Shown here one piece after another: positions 1 to 7,014 of a DNA stretch of 38,284 nucleotides. The position numbers and the translations under genes are program-made. Position 1 is the first letter of the stretch, and every line of letters begins with the position of its first letter. Source of the DNA: Clostridia bacterium (GTDB lineage: Bacteria; Bacillota; Clostridia; UMGS1840). The notes under the pieces were generated by a model. It saw only the letters and a program-made list of their open reading frames with translations. It was not told where the DNA came from and ran no database searches. Location of the stretch: assembly GCA_017625695.1 (NCBI GenBank), contig JAGAKI010000014.1:1-38284 (forward strand). Direction: 5' to 3'.

Positions 1-37
1 AACAGCGCTCTTCTATGGTAAGATGTTTATAGTTCAT
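1..37 (-). CDS. IS30-family transposase, N-terminal fragment cut by window edge
   Basis: Only 12 residues are visible, MNYKHLTIEERC. This is the usual opening of IS30 transposases, where it begins the N-terminal helix-turn-helix that binds the element ends. The ATG at 37 follows an AAGGAGAG ribosome-binding site. The rest of the gene, including the DDE catalytic domain, lies to the left. The call rests on a short but characteristic match to a remembered family start. Confidence 0.65.
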   Translation of the reverse strand, partial: MNYKHLTIEERC

Positions 38-142
38 ATGTTTCTCTCCTTTGTAGTTTGTGGTGTGGTAACCTTATTCTACCAGAGATTCATATGAACT
101 TCAATTTTTTTAGGGTGTTGCACTTAATAGTATAACTCACCC
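1..142 (-). mobile_element. IS30-family insertion sequence, one end only
   Basis: The start of an IS30-type transposase gene runs off the left edge. Between it and the adjacent chromosome lie about 100 bases containing a promoter and a GTGTTGCACTTAATAG-type sequence at about 113-130. That sequence resembles terminal inverted repeats of IS30 elements from Firmicutes (recalled, not searched). The promoter on the minus strand is TTGAAG (99-104), a 17-bp spacer and TAGAAT (76-81). The exact end and any target duplication cannot be fixed because the other end is outside the window. Confidence 0.6.
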
Positions 143-151
143 ACACTATAA

Positions 152-185
152 AAAAAGCACTCCGTGAAATTCACGGAGTGCTTTT
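152..185. terminator. Intrinsic terminator after the barstar-like gene
   Basis: Near-perfect inverted repeat with arms AAAAGCACTCCGTGAA and TTCACGGAGTGCTTTT. It abuts the stop codon of the barstar-like gene on the minus strand and has A/T runs on both sides, so it could act in both directions. Its CCGTGAA/TTCACGG core is shared with the terminator at 1220-1251. Confidence 0.8.
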
Positions 186-531
186 ATGAAATCAGCTCAA
201 ATACAACATTCGGTGTATCCCGATGCACATCCGAAAAGACTTCAAGCATTGTTTCACAATACTTTTTCAAATCCTCGGGGAGCGATGAATAACCGCAGAT
301 ATTAACTTCCATATGCTCTCCATCTGCCCACAAATATCTCAAACAATCCCACAAAGCATCCCAGTTTTTTCCGTACGAGTCGGGAAGTCCGAATTTTGTT
401 TTTAATAACAAATGAATTTCCCACCAATATTTACAGCCAGTAAAATCCAATATAATCGGATTTTCTTTGATGGGTTTATATGCATTTTGTTTATTTTGTT
501 CATTATAATTCAAAAAATCACCTCTATTCAA
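184..531 (-). CDS. Barstar-like ribonuclease inhibitor (immunity protein)
   Basis: A 115-residue protein of the barstar family, cytoplasmic inhibitors that plug the active site of barnase-type RNases. The match is clear in the GLPDSYGKNWDALWDCL segment (about residues 49-65). It keeps the Tyr, the DALWD motif and the two acidic residues that correspond to barstar Asp35 and Asp39 at the enzyme interface. About 25 extra residues precede the barstar fold. The start overlaps the toxin stop by 8 bases, so the pair is co-transcribed and probably translationally coupled. It is the specific immunity partner of the upstream barnase-like protein. A terminator follows at once. Confidence 0.88.
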   Translation of the reverse strand: MNRGDFLNYNEQNKQNAYKPIKENPIILDFTGCKYWWEIHLLLKTKFGLPDSYGKNWDALWDCLRYLWADGEHMEVNICGYSSLPEDLKKYCETMLEVFSDVHRDTPNVVFELIS

Positions 532-1033
532 TCTCTATAAATGTTTGATAGTGGTCATAGGTTACAAAAATCAAACCATCATTGGAAAACACTATTCTTT
601 CTGTCCCTCTGTATCCAAATTTATAATTAATGTCTGCCTCATACCAAATTCTATTTGGTGCAGTTGGTAGATGTTCGTTCCTATTTTGATATATGCCACC
701 AAAAATCATTTTTTCGGGACAAGCTGAAAACAAATTTCCTTTTTTGGACTTCCAACCTTCCTTGATAGCTTGTTCGGATGTGATATAATAATCCGGCAAT
801 TTTCCGTAGGTCTTCAAATACCAATCCGCGCCATACTTCTCATGATGTGTTGCTGTTCCAGCAAGAATAGCCCTTAATCTTTCAATCACACACCTGCAAT
901 TCAGATGAACCGGCGGACTAGGATTTACAATTTCATTAACACCATATATCTTACCATGATTAATTGGACAAGTCAAGCAAGTCTTCAAATCAAATGTTGT
1001 CTTCCACATTTTCCACTTGGAGCTATATTTCAT
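524..1033 (-). CDS. Barnase-type RNase toxin with MuF-like N-terminal remnant
   Basis: 169 residues. The ATG at 1033 is chosen because AGGAG lies 8 bases before it; an upstream ATG at 1081 has no such site. Residues 1-50 carry TCLTCPINHGKIYG and PPVHLNCRC, the Cys/His pattern at the end of phage MuF-type head-morphogenesis proteins. From about residue 65 the protein aligns with barnase: TYGKLPDYYIT, GWKSKKGNL, WYEADINY, TERIVFS and DHYQTF. Barnase Glu73, Arg87 and His102 are present, but the position of catalytic Lys27 is Ser (ITSEQA against ITKSEA). No signal peptide is visible. MuF-toxin fusions are known as polymorphic toxins of temperate phages. This looks like a detached toxin module with its immunity gene. 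Whether it is fully active is open. Confidence 0.85.
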   Translation of the reverse strand: MKYSSKWKMWKTTFDLKTCLTCPINHGKIYGVNEIVNPSPPVHLNCRCVIERLRAILAGTATHHEKYGADWYLKTYGKLPDYYITSEQAIKEGWKSKKGNLFSACPEKMIFGGIYQNRNEHLPTAPNRIWYEADINYKFGYRGTERIVFSNDGLIFVTYDHYQTFIEIE

Positions 1034-1056
1034 TCTCTCATCTCCTATCTCATTAC

Positions 1057-1085
1057 ATGATAACATATTTTTTAAACCCAATCAA
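1057..1085 (-). promoter_or_regulatory. Sigma-A promoter of the toxin-immunity pair
   Basis: On the minus strand TTGATT (1080-1085), a 17-bp spacer and TATCAT (1057-1062), about 24 bases before the ATG at 1033. The expected leader is only about 17 bases, so the AGGAG site sits near the 5' end of the transcript. Confidence 0.6.
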
Positions 1086-1131
1086 TATCTTTTTATGCTC
1101 ACATTTTTCTCAAAATAAATACTCAATCAAA

Positions 1132-1178
1132 CGGGCTGTCGAGGACGCCAGCCCCTACAATTCAGGCTTTGCCTGCCA
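1132..1178. repeat. GC-rich double hairpin, probable dispersed intergenic repeat
   Basis: Two small stems in AT-rich surroundings: GGGCTG...CAGCCC (1133-1154) and CAGGCTTTGCCTG (1164-1176). The first, read on the minus strand as TGTAGGGGCTGG...CAGCCC, resembles GC-rich intergenic repeats I have seen in Clostridia genomes. Only one copy is in this window, so repetition is not shown here. Confidence 0.35.
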
Positions 1179-1219
1179 CCGTTTTTATTCTTTATTGTTT
1201 ATTCGTTATTCATTTAATA

Positions 1220-1251
1220 AAAAAATCTCCGTGAAATTCACGGAGATTTTT
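1220..1251. terminator. Terminator of the amino-sugar operon
   Basis: Inverted repeat ATCTCCGTGAA / TTCACGGAGAT flanked by A and T runs, 14 bases beyond the nagA stop on the minus strand. Confidence 0.8.
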
Positions 1252-1264
1252 TGATATGAAAAAT

Positions 1265-2323
1265 TTACTGATACAAATTTCCTGCGATGTAGGTACCGCT
1301 AATGGTTCTATCATCATTTAACACTACAAAGTCAGCATCATAGCCTTCTTTTAACCGGCCTTTGTTTACGCCAATCATAGTAGCGGGAGTTTCGGTTGCC
1401 ATTTTCACAGCATCCTCGAAAGGAATTCCGAATTCTACTGCTTTGTTGACACAAGCCCACAGATTGGTGGTACTTCCTGCGATAGCACCTTCCATAGTTC
1501 TTGCAACACCGTCTTTTACCTGGATGGGTTGTCCGCCAAATTCATATTCGCCGTCACTCATACCGGTTGCACGCATAGAGTCGCTGATTAACACCAGTCT
1601 GTCGGTACCGAAGATTTTATACATTGCTAAGATTACTGCTTTATGGATGTGTAATCCGTCACAGATAATCTGAGCGTAGATACCGGTTTCCATCCCTGCA
1701 CCCAACAAACCGGGGTTTCTGTGATGCAAGGGAGGCATTGCATTAAAGGAGTGCGTCAGACAGTTTGCACCGTTTTTGATTGCTTCCATTGCAATATCAT
1801 AAGTGGTGTCGGTATGACCTAAGGATACCACACAGAGGTCTTTTGCTTCTTTGATGAATTCCATACTGCCTTCCACTTCGGGAGCGATGGTTACCATCTT
1901 CACGTTGGGCAGCTTTTTGAATTCTTCAATATCGGGAGCTTTAATGAACTTTTCGTTCTGCGCACCTTTGTATTTTACGTTAATGTAGGGACCTTCCATA
2001 TGGAACCCCAAAATCTGAGCCCCTTTGCAATCGGTTTTGGAATTCATGGTTTTTGCAATGTCTTCCATTGCAACGGTCATAGTGGTGGGTAACCAGGAGG
2101 TGATACCGTTTTTTGCTAAATAATCGCACATTTCGGCGAATTCAGCATCCATTGTGTCACCACCCACGCAACCATGAGTATGTACGTCCACCAGACCGGG
2201 GATAACGGTTTTACCGCCTAAGTCGGTGCCTTCCCCGTCCAGTTTCCCAAATTTTGTAAATTTTCCGTCAACTACCTGGAAATCGCACAGCTGACCGTTG
2301 ATTTTCGCATTTTTAAAAATCAT
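1265..2323 (-). CDS. nagA: N-acetylglucosamine-6-phosphate deacetylase
   Basis: A 352-residue amidohydrolase that converts GlcNAc-6-phosphate to glucosamine-6-phosphate plus acetate, the step before NagB. Visible motifs are the metal-binding DVHTHG (about residue 46), HMEGPYI (about 109), the zinc-ligand region SLGHTDT and THSFNAM (about 168-197), and LISDSMRATG (about 246), which holds the catalytic Asp. The length is slightly shorter than the usual 380 or so. The start is the ATG of an ATGA overlap with the nagB stop and follows AAGGAGG. It is the last gene of a four-gene operon. Confidence 0.93.
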   Translation of the reverse strand: MIFKNAKINGQLCDFQVVDGKFTKFGKLDGEGTDLGGKTVIPGLVDVHTHGCVGGDTMDAEFAEMCDYLAKNGITSWLPTTMTVAMEDIAKTMNSKTDCKGAQILGFHMEGPYINVKYKGAQNEKFIKAPDIEEFKKLPNVKMVTIAPEVEGSMEFIKEAKDLCVVSLGHTDTTYDIAMEAIKNGANCLTHSFNAMPPLHHRNPGLLGAGMETGIYAQIICDGLHIHKAVILAMYKIFGTDRLVLISDSMRATGMSDGEYEFGGQPIQVKDGVARTMEGAIAGSTTNLWACVNKAVEFGIPFEDAVKMATETPATMIGVNKGRLKEGYDADFVVLNDDRTISGTYIAGNLYQ

Positions 2324-3042
2324 TCTCCGTATGCCTCCTTGTCACAGATCAGAACAACGTCCGGATGGAGTTTTAATAAGGTAGCAGGCACGTTGGTAGT
2401 GATTTTATCGTCTAATAAGGCACGAACTACGGTGTTTTTATTGGCACCGCTTGCGAGCAATACGATTTTTTTCGCTTTCATAATGCTTGCCATACCCATA
2501 GTGATTGCTTTGGTGGGCACTTCATCGATGGAGTTGAAGAAACGGGAATTTGCCTGGATGGTATTCTCGGTTAAATCAGTTAAATGAGTGCCGGAAACTA
2601 AGTTTTCATCGGGTTCATTGAAGCCGATATGACCATTCTGACCGATACCTAAAAGCTGAATGTCTACGCCGCCTGCTTTTTCAATCATAGCATCGTAGTT
2701 TGCACCCTCTTCTTCGGGATTTTCAGACAGGCCGTTGGGAACGAAGGTTCTTGCCTTATCAATGTTTACGAAATTGAACAGGTTTTCGTTCATAAAATAA
2801 CGATAGCTCTGGTCGTTTTCGGGAGATAAGGGATAGTATTCGTCTAAGTTAAAGGAGGTGATATCGGAAAAGTCGATTTCGCCTGCTTTGTTCATTTCAA
2901 TTAAATTTTTGTACAGTCCGATGGGGGTGGAACCGGTTGCCAGACCTAACACAGAATTCGGTTTTAAAATCATCTGGCTTGCAAACAGTTTTGCACCTTC
3001 TTTGGACAGCTCTTCATAGCTATTACAAACAATTACTCTCAT
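2320..3042 (-). CDS. nagB: Glucosamine-6-phosphate deaminase
   Basis: A 240-residue cytoplasmic enzyme that turns glucosamine-6-phosphate into fructose-6-phosphate and ammonia, feeding amino sugars into glycolysis. It shows ATGSTP (about residue 36), SFNLDEYY (about 63, with the catalytic Asp) and GIGQNGHIGFNEP (about 132), all hallmarks of the NagB/6-phosphogluconolactonase fold. The ATG at 3042 is preferred to an upstream ATG because it follows AAGGAG and begins the canonical MRVIV strand. It lies 16 bases after the ROK-like kinase and overlaps nagA by four bases. Confidence 0.95.
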   Translation of the reverse strand: MRVIVCNSYEELSKEGAKLFASQMILKPNSVLGLATGSTPIGLYKNLIEMNKAGEIDFSDITSFNLDEYYPLSPENDQSYRYFMNENLFNFVNIDKARTFVPNGLSENPEEEGANYDAMIEKAGGVDIQLLGIGQNGHIGFNEPDENLVSGTHLTDLTENTIQANSRFFNSIDEVPTKAITMGMASIMKAKKIVLLASGANKNTVVRALLDDKITTNVPATLLKLHPDVVLICDKEAYGE

Positions 3043-3058
3043 AGTGTAAGACTCCTTT

Positions 3059-4390
3059 TTATTTGGAAAGTTCGGGTAAGCTTGCAGCCGCGATGGACTG
3101 ACCAACTCTTCTTTCGTATTCATCGGGGATATATAAGTTTACTTTGGCAGCCAGTTCAGGGAATTCCTGATTCAATACTTCTTTTGCTTTTTCGATGATG
3201 ATGTCGCCGCCTTTACCGGAGGTAACACGACCTAAAATCTGCAGGTAGTTGATATCATAGAATTCGCTGTAGTATGCGATTGCATAACCAAAGTAGGTAC
3301 CGATGGTTTCAAAAATCTGAACCGCACCTTCGTGACCTTCTGCCAGGTGTTTCTGAACCACTTTTAATTTTTCTGCCAAAGATAAATCTTCGGGAAGTTC
3401 GATGCCTGCTTTGGGAGCTAATTTGATAACAGCATCCTGAGAGAAATATTTACATCCGCAACCAAAGTCACCGGACCATTCATCTACCATAGCATCGGTA
3501 TTGTAGTCAACAGGAGCGAATGCCAGTTCGTTTAACCAGCCGGTAATGTTACCGTTGGGATCAACATAACCAACTGCTTCGGAGGTACCCATTGCAACAC
3601 CTAAGATAGAGTTTTTGTTTAAGTGCATTGCACCGGCAAGTGCAGCAACATCACCGTCGTTTGCAACTGCAACCGGGATATCGCCTGCAATATTTTTATA
3701 AATATCTTTGATTCTTGCGTTGAATTTATCTCTCGGAACCTTAATGAACAAAGAAGCAACCATTGCACGGTTGTTGATGTAAACCCCTGCGGAAGAAACA
3801 CCGATTGCATCAACTCTGGGCATTTTGGATGCAGCCAGGTCGATTGCTTTCTGAATGTTTTCATAGTGATATTGGGGATCATCGTTTAATTTGGGCAACC
3901 AAACGATTTCTTCGGAGAAGATAACGTCGCCGTCTACAACAGCAGAAACTTTCATATCACTTCCACCGGCATCGAAACCGATACGGCAACCGTCTAAGTG
4001 ACGTCCGATCGAAACAGGGTTACCTTTTTCTTCGGGCATATTTTCAGTGTAGATTACTTCAAAAGGATTTTCGTAAACGTTGCTCATAAAGTCAACATCA
4101 AATTTACGAAGTCCTTCCATAGTATACGCTTCTTTGATGTATTCGTATACGTCTTTATCACCGTTTAAGTAAATTTTGAAGCCACCAACTGCCCAGAGTA
4201 ACATTTTGATTAAACGTTCTATATAGAAGTTGTTTGCATCTTTGTCTTCACCGATTTTGGTATCATAACGGTAAATCAGACCGTTTTCTCTTTCTACTGC
4301 AATCTGCAGAGGACGGGTTGCAGTTTCCAAAAATTTTCTGTTATACACAATTGCGGGAATGAATTCCTGGTCTAAAATAGGTTTAATCAT
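3059..4390 (-). CDS. ROK-family sugar kinase, atypical, with N-terminal extension
   Basis: 443 residues, longer than a usual ROK kinase (about 300). The first 125 or so residues are an extension I do not recognise. The ROK core then begins with the ATP-phosphate motif IGFDAGGSDMK (about 137). VANDGDVAAL holds the expected catalytic Asp, and GVAMGTSEAVG is the second phosphate motif. The usual zinc-binding CxCGxxGC stretch is replaced by GCGCKYFSQD. It is encoded between a NahK-like kinase (8-base overlap) and nagB, so it probably phosphorylates an amino sugar such as GlcNAc on the 6-hydroxyl. The substrate is inferred from context only. Confidence 0.75.
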   Translation of the reverse strand: MIKPILDQEFIPAIVYNRKFLETATRPLQIAVERENGLIYRYDTKIGEDKDANNFYIERLIKMLLWAVGGFKIYLNGDKDVYEYIKEAYTMEGLRKFDVDFMSNVYENPFEVIYTENMPEEKGNPVSIGRHLDGCRIGFDAGGSDMKVSAVVDGDVIFSEEIVWLPKLNDDPQYHYENIQKAIDLAASKMPRVDAIGVSSAGVYINNRAMVASLFIKVPRDKFNARIKDIYKNIAGDIPVAVANDGDVAALAGAMHLNKNSILGVAMGTSEAVGYVDPNGNITGWLNELAFAPVDYNTDAMVDEWSGDFGCGCKYFSQDAVIKLAPKAGIELPEDLSLAEKLKVVQKHLAEGHEGAVQIFETIGTYFGYAIAYYSEFYDINYLQILGRVTSGKGGDIIIEKAKEVLNQEFPELAAKVNLYIPDEYERRVGQSIAAASLPELSK

Positions 4391-5462
4391 ATTTCTTCAC
4401 AATCTCCTTCATTAAGTTTTCTTTTTCTTCCATATCTTTTACTAATTTGAACTGAGTACGGCAACGGTCCAGATTATGTTCGGGACGTTTTATCTTAAAG
4501 TAGGTATCACCGTTTAAGTAGTCAGCCAAGAAACGGATACCACATTCATAAGTCATCAATTTTGCAGCAAAGGGCATCAGTTCTTTTTCACGGGGAGTCA
4601 TAACATCTTTTAACTCTTCCATGTAGCCTTTGGTAAACATTTCAAACAGGTTCAGGTCGCAATATACTTTGGACAAATCTTTTTCGTCTTCATCCGCAGG
4701 ATTCGTACCAAACCGGAGAGAATCACCGTAATCGTACAATAAGGAACCGGGCATTACGGTGTCTAAATCGATAACGCAAATACCAAGACCTGTTTCGTCG
4801 TCAATCATAATATTGTTATACTTGGTGTCATTGTGGGTAACACGGAGCGGAACGCTGCCGTCAGCAATTGCATCCACTATCACGGAAACATCTTTTTCTC
4901 TTGCCAGTGCAAATTCCACTTCTTCCTGTACCTCTTTCAGTCTGCCTGCCGCATCGTTTTTGATTGCATCCTTCAGCTGCTGAAAACGAACGGAAGTATC
5001 ATGAAAAGAAGGAATGGTTTCGTGGAGTTGTTCTGCCGGAAAGTCCGCCAGACGCTGCTGGAACTTTGCGAACGCTTTTGCCGCATTGTAAAAATGAATG
5101 GGCTCTTCCACGTTTTCATAAGTCTGGGCACCTTCAATAAATTCATACATTCTGAAGTAATCACCCTTGGGAGTTACATAAAAATATTCTCCGTCATACG
5201 TTTTGATAATGTTTAGAGTTTCTCTCTTGGGATCTCCGCCTTCTTCAATGATTTTTTTCTTCAGATGCACAGTAACAGCAACGATGTTTTCCATAACATC
5301 CTGAGGACGTTTAAACACATTGTTGTTAATTCTCTGTAAAATGAATCGGGGGTCATTCGCATTGGACAAATAAGTATCGTTGATGTGCCCCTTTCCGTAG
5401 GGAGTGGCACCGTCGGTAACATCAAATTTACCGATGATTTCTTTCAAGTTGTAATCTGCCAT
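4383..5462 (-). CDS. NahK-like N-acetylhexosamine 1-kinase (APH-fold kinase)
   Basis: 359 residues of the aminoglycoside-phosphotransferase fold. The catalytic loop VTHNDTKYNNIMID and the magnesium loop CVIDLDTVMPG followed by YDYGDSLR match the N-acetylhexosamine 1-kinase branch. Those enzymes phosphorylate GlcNAc or GalNAc at the anomeric carbon in the bifidobacterial lacto-N-biose/galacto-N-biose pathway. The ATG at 5462 is chosen over a TTG seven codons upstream. It is the first gene of the operon and overlaps the ROK-like kinase. No uridylyltransferase or epimerase is visible nearby, so the fate of the 1-phosphate is unknown. It could act on another amino sugar. Confidence 0.75.
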   Translation of the reverse strand: MADYNLKEIIGKFDVTDGATPYGKGHINDTYLSNANDPRFILQRINNNVFKRPQDVMENIVAVTVHLKKKIIEEGGDPKRETLNIIKTYDGEYFYVTPKGDYFRMYEFIEGAQTYENVEEPIHFYNAAKAFAKFQQRLADFPAEQLHETIPSFHDTSVRFQQLKDAIKNDAAGRLKEVQEEVEFALAREKDVSVIVDAIADGSVPLRVTHNDTKYNNIMIDDETGLGICVIDLDTVMPGSLLYDYGDSLRFGTNPADEDEKDLSKVYCDLNLFEMFTKGYMEELKDVMTPREKELMPFAAKLMTYECGIRFLADYLNGDTYFKIKRPEHNLDRCRTQFKLVKDMEEKENLMKEIVKKYD

Positions 5463-5721
5463 AACATAAAGCCCTGCTTTCAATTTTGTTTTTGAAAACC
5501 CGCTTCTTCCCTTTTTTTATTTCTCATCCCGAAAACCGGGAAGAAACTCTCAGTTTCCCTTGTTTTTATCTTAGCACATCTTTTTACTAATTTATTTATA
5601 CATTTAGTCAGATTATTTGTATTTTAAGACAGAATATACCAAAAAGAATGCGGGATATATTTCTTATAAAATCTCTTCTGACGGTATCATATTTTCCGAA
5701 TTCTCTTTCAATTATATAAAA
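5463..5721 (-). promoter_or_regulatory. Leader and upstream region of the amino-sugar operon
   Basis: About 260 AT-rich bases with no gene. Two small stems lie close to the start, GGGAA...TTCCC with inner GAAACT/AGTTTC (5538-5559) and CCCG...CGGG (5528-5540). They could shape the mRNA leader. A -10-like TAAGAT occurs near 5572, but I see no good -35, so the promoter may need an activator. Confidence 0.35.
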
Positions 5722-5764
5722 TAAACGAAAACGGCAAGAAAAACTCTGCGGTTTCCTTGCCGTA
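5722..5764 (-). terminator. Terminator of the AbrB-like gene
   Basis: Stem ACGGCAAG (5731-5738) with CTTGCCGT (5756-5763), followed on the minus strand by TTTTCGTTTATTTTAT, 22 bases after the stop. Confidence 0.75.
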
Positions 5765-5785
5765 ACATTTTGATTCTTTATAACA

Positions 5786-6190
5786 TTATCCCACGATGGA
5801 TTTGATTTCTTCCAGACAATCCCGACAGATTTTTTTCCCTTTCACCAAAATCAATTCCTCCTGTCCTCCGCAAATCACACAGCTTTTTTCATATTTTTTC
5901 AATAAAATGCTGTGTTCTTCGGTAAAAATCTCTACATAATCATCATTCTCTGTCAATAAAAACTGTTTGCGGATGGATTTGGGCAACACAATACGTCCCA
6001 CATTATCCGTATGATATTTGGACTGGATTTCCACATCTTTTTGCGAATACTTCTGAATGACGATATATTCTTCATTGGTATAAATTTCAACCGCGGTATG
6101 TTCTCCGATGCCATATTCACTGCGAATGGCTTTGGGCACCATAATTCTGCCCAGCTTGTCGATTCGCCGTGTTAAGCCTGTTGCGATCAT
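5786..6190 (-). CDS. AbrB/SpoVT-type regulator, two AbrB domains plus zinc-binding tail
   Basis: 134 residues. Residues 1-47 form one swapped-hairpin AbrB domain (TGLTRRIDKLGRIMVPKAIR). Residues about 53-97 form a second copy (TDNVGRIVLPKSIR). The tail carries CVICGG and CRDCLEEI, two CxxC pairs that should bind zinc. AbrB proteins are DNA-binding transition-state regulators. Single-domain versions with a similar CxxC tail are known from Clostridia; two AbrB domains in tandem are less usual. The ATG at 6190 follows AGGTGAGG. It is monocistronic with its own promoter and terminator. Targets are unknown; the AT-rich region next to it is one candidate. Confidence 0.85.
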   Translation of the reverse strand: MIATGLTRRIDKLGRIMVPKAIRSEYGIGEHTAVEIYTNEEYIVIQKYSQKDVEIQSKYHTDNVGRIVLPKSIRKQFLLTENDDYVEIFTEEHSILLKKYEKSCVICGGQEELILVKGKKICRDCLEEIKSIVG

Positions 6191-6241
6191 ATTCCTCACC
6201 TTTTTTCTTTGAATTCAGATATTGTTTTCCATTTTTTTACA

Positions 6242-6270
6242 ATTATACCACTGTTTCTCGAAAAAGTCAA
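6242..6270 (-). promoter_or_regulatory. Sigma-A promoter of the AbrB-like gene
   Basis: TTGACT (6265-6270), 17-bp spacer, TATAAT (6242-6247) on the minus strand. The stretch 6271-6476 between this and the tRNA promoter is very AT-rich with A and T tracts and contains no gene I can support. It could be a binding region for the AbrB-like protein (inference). Confidence 0.8.
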
Positions 6271-6476
6271 TAGTTTTTTACATTTTTTTACAAGTTAGTA
6301 TATTTTTGTTTAATTTCTGATAAATTGAACAAAAAAAATCAGAAAAAACCATAATAATTTCTGCCTCCGTCATAAAAATATTATCCAAAGTATTCTTAAA
6401 AAGGCTTGATTTCCAACGGTTTTTGGACTTTCTATTGAAAAAAATAAAAAAATTTTAAAAATTTTCAAAAAAACTA

Positions 6477-6505
6477 TTGACTTTTTGAAAAAAGTAGTGT
6501 ATAAT
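6477..6505 (+). promoter_or_regulatory. Promoter of the Asp-Phe-Gly-Cys tRNA operon
   Basis: TTGACT (6477-6482), 17-bp spacer and TATAAT (6500-6505), 45 bases before the first tRNA. Confidence 0.85.
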
Positions 6506-6549
6506 CAATTTCGCTTGATAAGCGAAGCGGTTTATCAGAAAGAAATTAT

Positions 6550-6626
6550 GGCCTGGTAGTTCAGCTGGTTAGAACGCTAGCCTGTCACGCTAGAGGTCGA
6601 GGGTTCGATCCCCTTCCAGGTCGCCA
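6550..6626 (+). tRNA. tRNA-Asp (GTC)
   Basis: Full cloverleaf with a GGCCTGG/CCAGGTC acceptor stem (one G-T wobble), anticodon loop CTGTCAC giving GTC, a GGTTCGATC T-loop and an encoded CCA end. First gene of a four-tRNA operon. Confidence 0.95.
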
Positions 6627-6669
6627 CTTTTCTTTTTTCCCTTGGAGATTGAGCCGTTGTCAAAGATTT

Positions 6670-6745
6670 GCCTCTGTAGCTCAGTCGGTAGAGCAAGGGA
6701 CTGAAAATCCCTGTGTCGGCGGTTCGATTCCACCCGGAGGCACCA
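6670..6745 (+). tRNA. tRNA-Phe (GAA)
   Basis: Acceptor GCCTCTG/CGGAGGC, anticodon loop CTGAAAA giving GAA, GGTTCGATTCC T-arm and encoded ACCA end. Its 3' ACCA is complementary to the UGGU of the T-box bulge at 23611-23624, which is expected if that leader senses Phe. Confidence 0.95.
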
Positions 6746-6767
6746 TTAGCTTTTTCAAACGTAATAC

Positions 6768-6842
6768 GCGGGAGTGGCTCAGTGGTAGAGCGTCACCTTG
6801 CCAAGGTGAACGTCGCGAGTTCGAATCTCGTCTTCCGCTCCA
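6768..6842 (+). tRNA. tRNA-Gly (GCC)
   Basis: Acceptor GCGGGAG/CTTCCGC, anticodon stem-loop ACCTTGCCAAGGT giving GCC, GTTCGAATC T-loop and encoded CCA. Confidence 0.95.
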
Positions 6843-6847
6843 TTTTG

Positions 6848-6882
6848 ATAAAAGGCACAATTTAGGTTGTGCCTTTTGTCAA
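6848..6882 (+). terminator. Hairpin between tRNA-Gly and tRNA-Cys
   Basis: AAAAGGCACAA / TTGTGCCTTTT stem with a TTTAGG loop and a short T run. It may partly terminate or serve as a processing site, since tRNA-Cys follows only about 20 bases later. Confidence 0.65.
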
Positions 6883-6901
6883 CTAAAAAACAATTTTATA
6901 T

Positions 6902-6975
6902 GGCGCCATAGCCAAGTGGTAAGGCAGCGGTCTGCAACACCTTGATCCCCAGTTCAAATCTGGGTGGCGCCTCCA
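6902..6975 (+). tRNA. tRNA-Cys (GCA)
   Basis: Acceptor GGCGCCA/TGGCGCC, anticodon loop CTGCAAC giving GCA, GTTCAAATC T-loop and encoded CCA. The anticodon stem reads GCGGT against ACCTT, so only three of five pairs are Watson-Crick, with one C-T mismatch and one G-T pair. Confidence 0.9.
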
Positions 6976-7013
6976 TGAAAAAAGCGTACTGAAATTTTCA
7001 GTACGCTTTTTTC
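6976..7013 (+). terminator. Terminator of the first tRNA operon
   Basis: GCGTACTGAAA / TTTTCAGTACGC stem with A and T runs on either side, directly after tRNA-Cys. The hairpin array starts three bases after its T tract. Confidence 0.85.
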
Positions 7014-7014
7014 A

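Noticed and set aside
964-1254. 96-residue plus-strand ORF
   Set aside because: Lies across the start of the barnase-like gene, a GC-rich repeat and a terminator; no ribosome-binding site or known domain.
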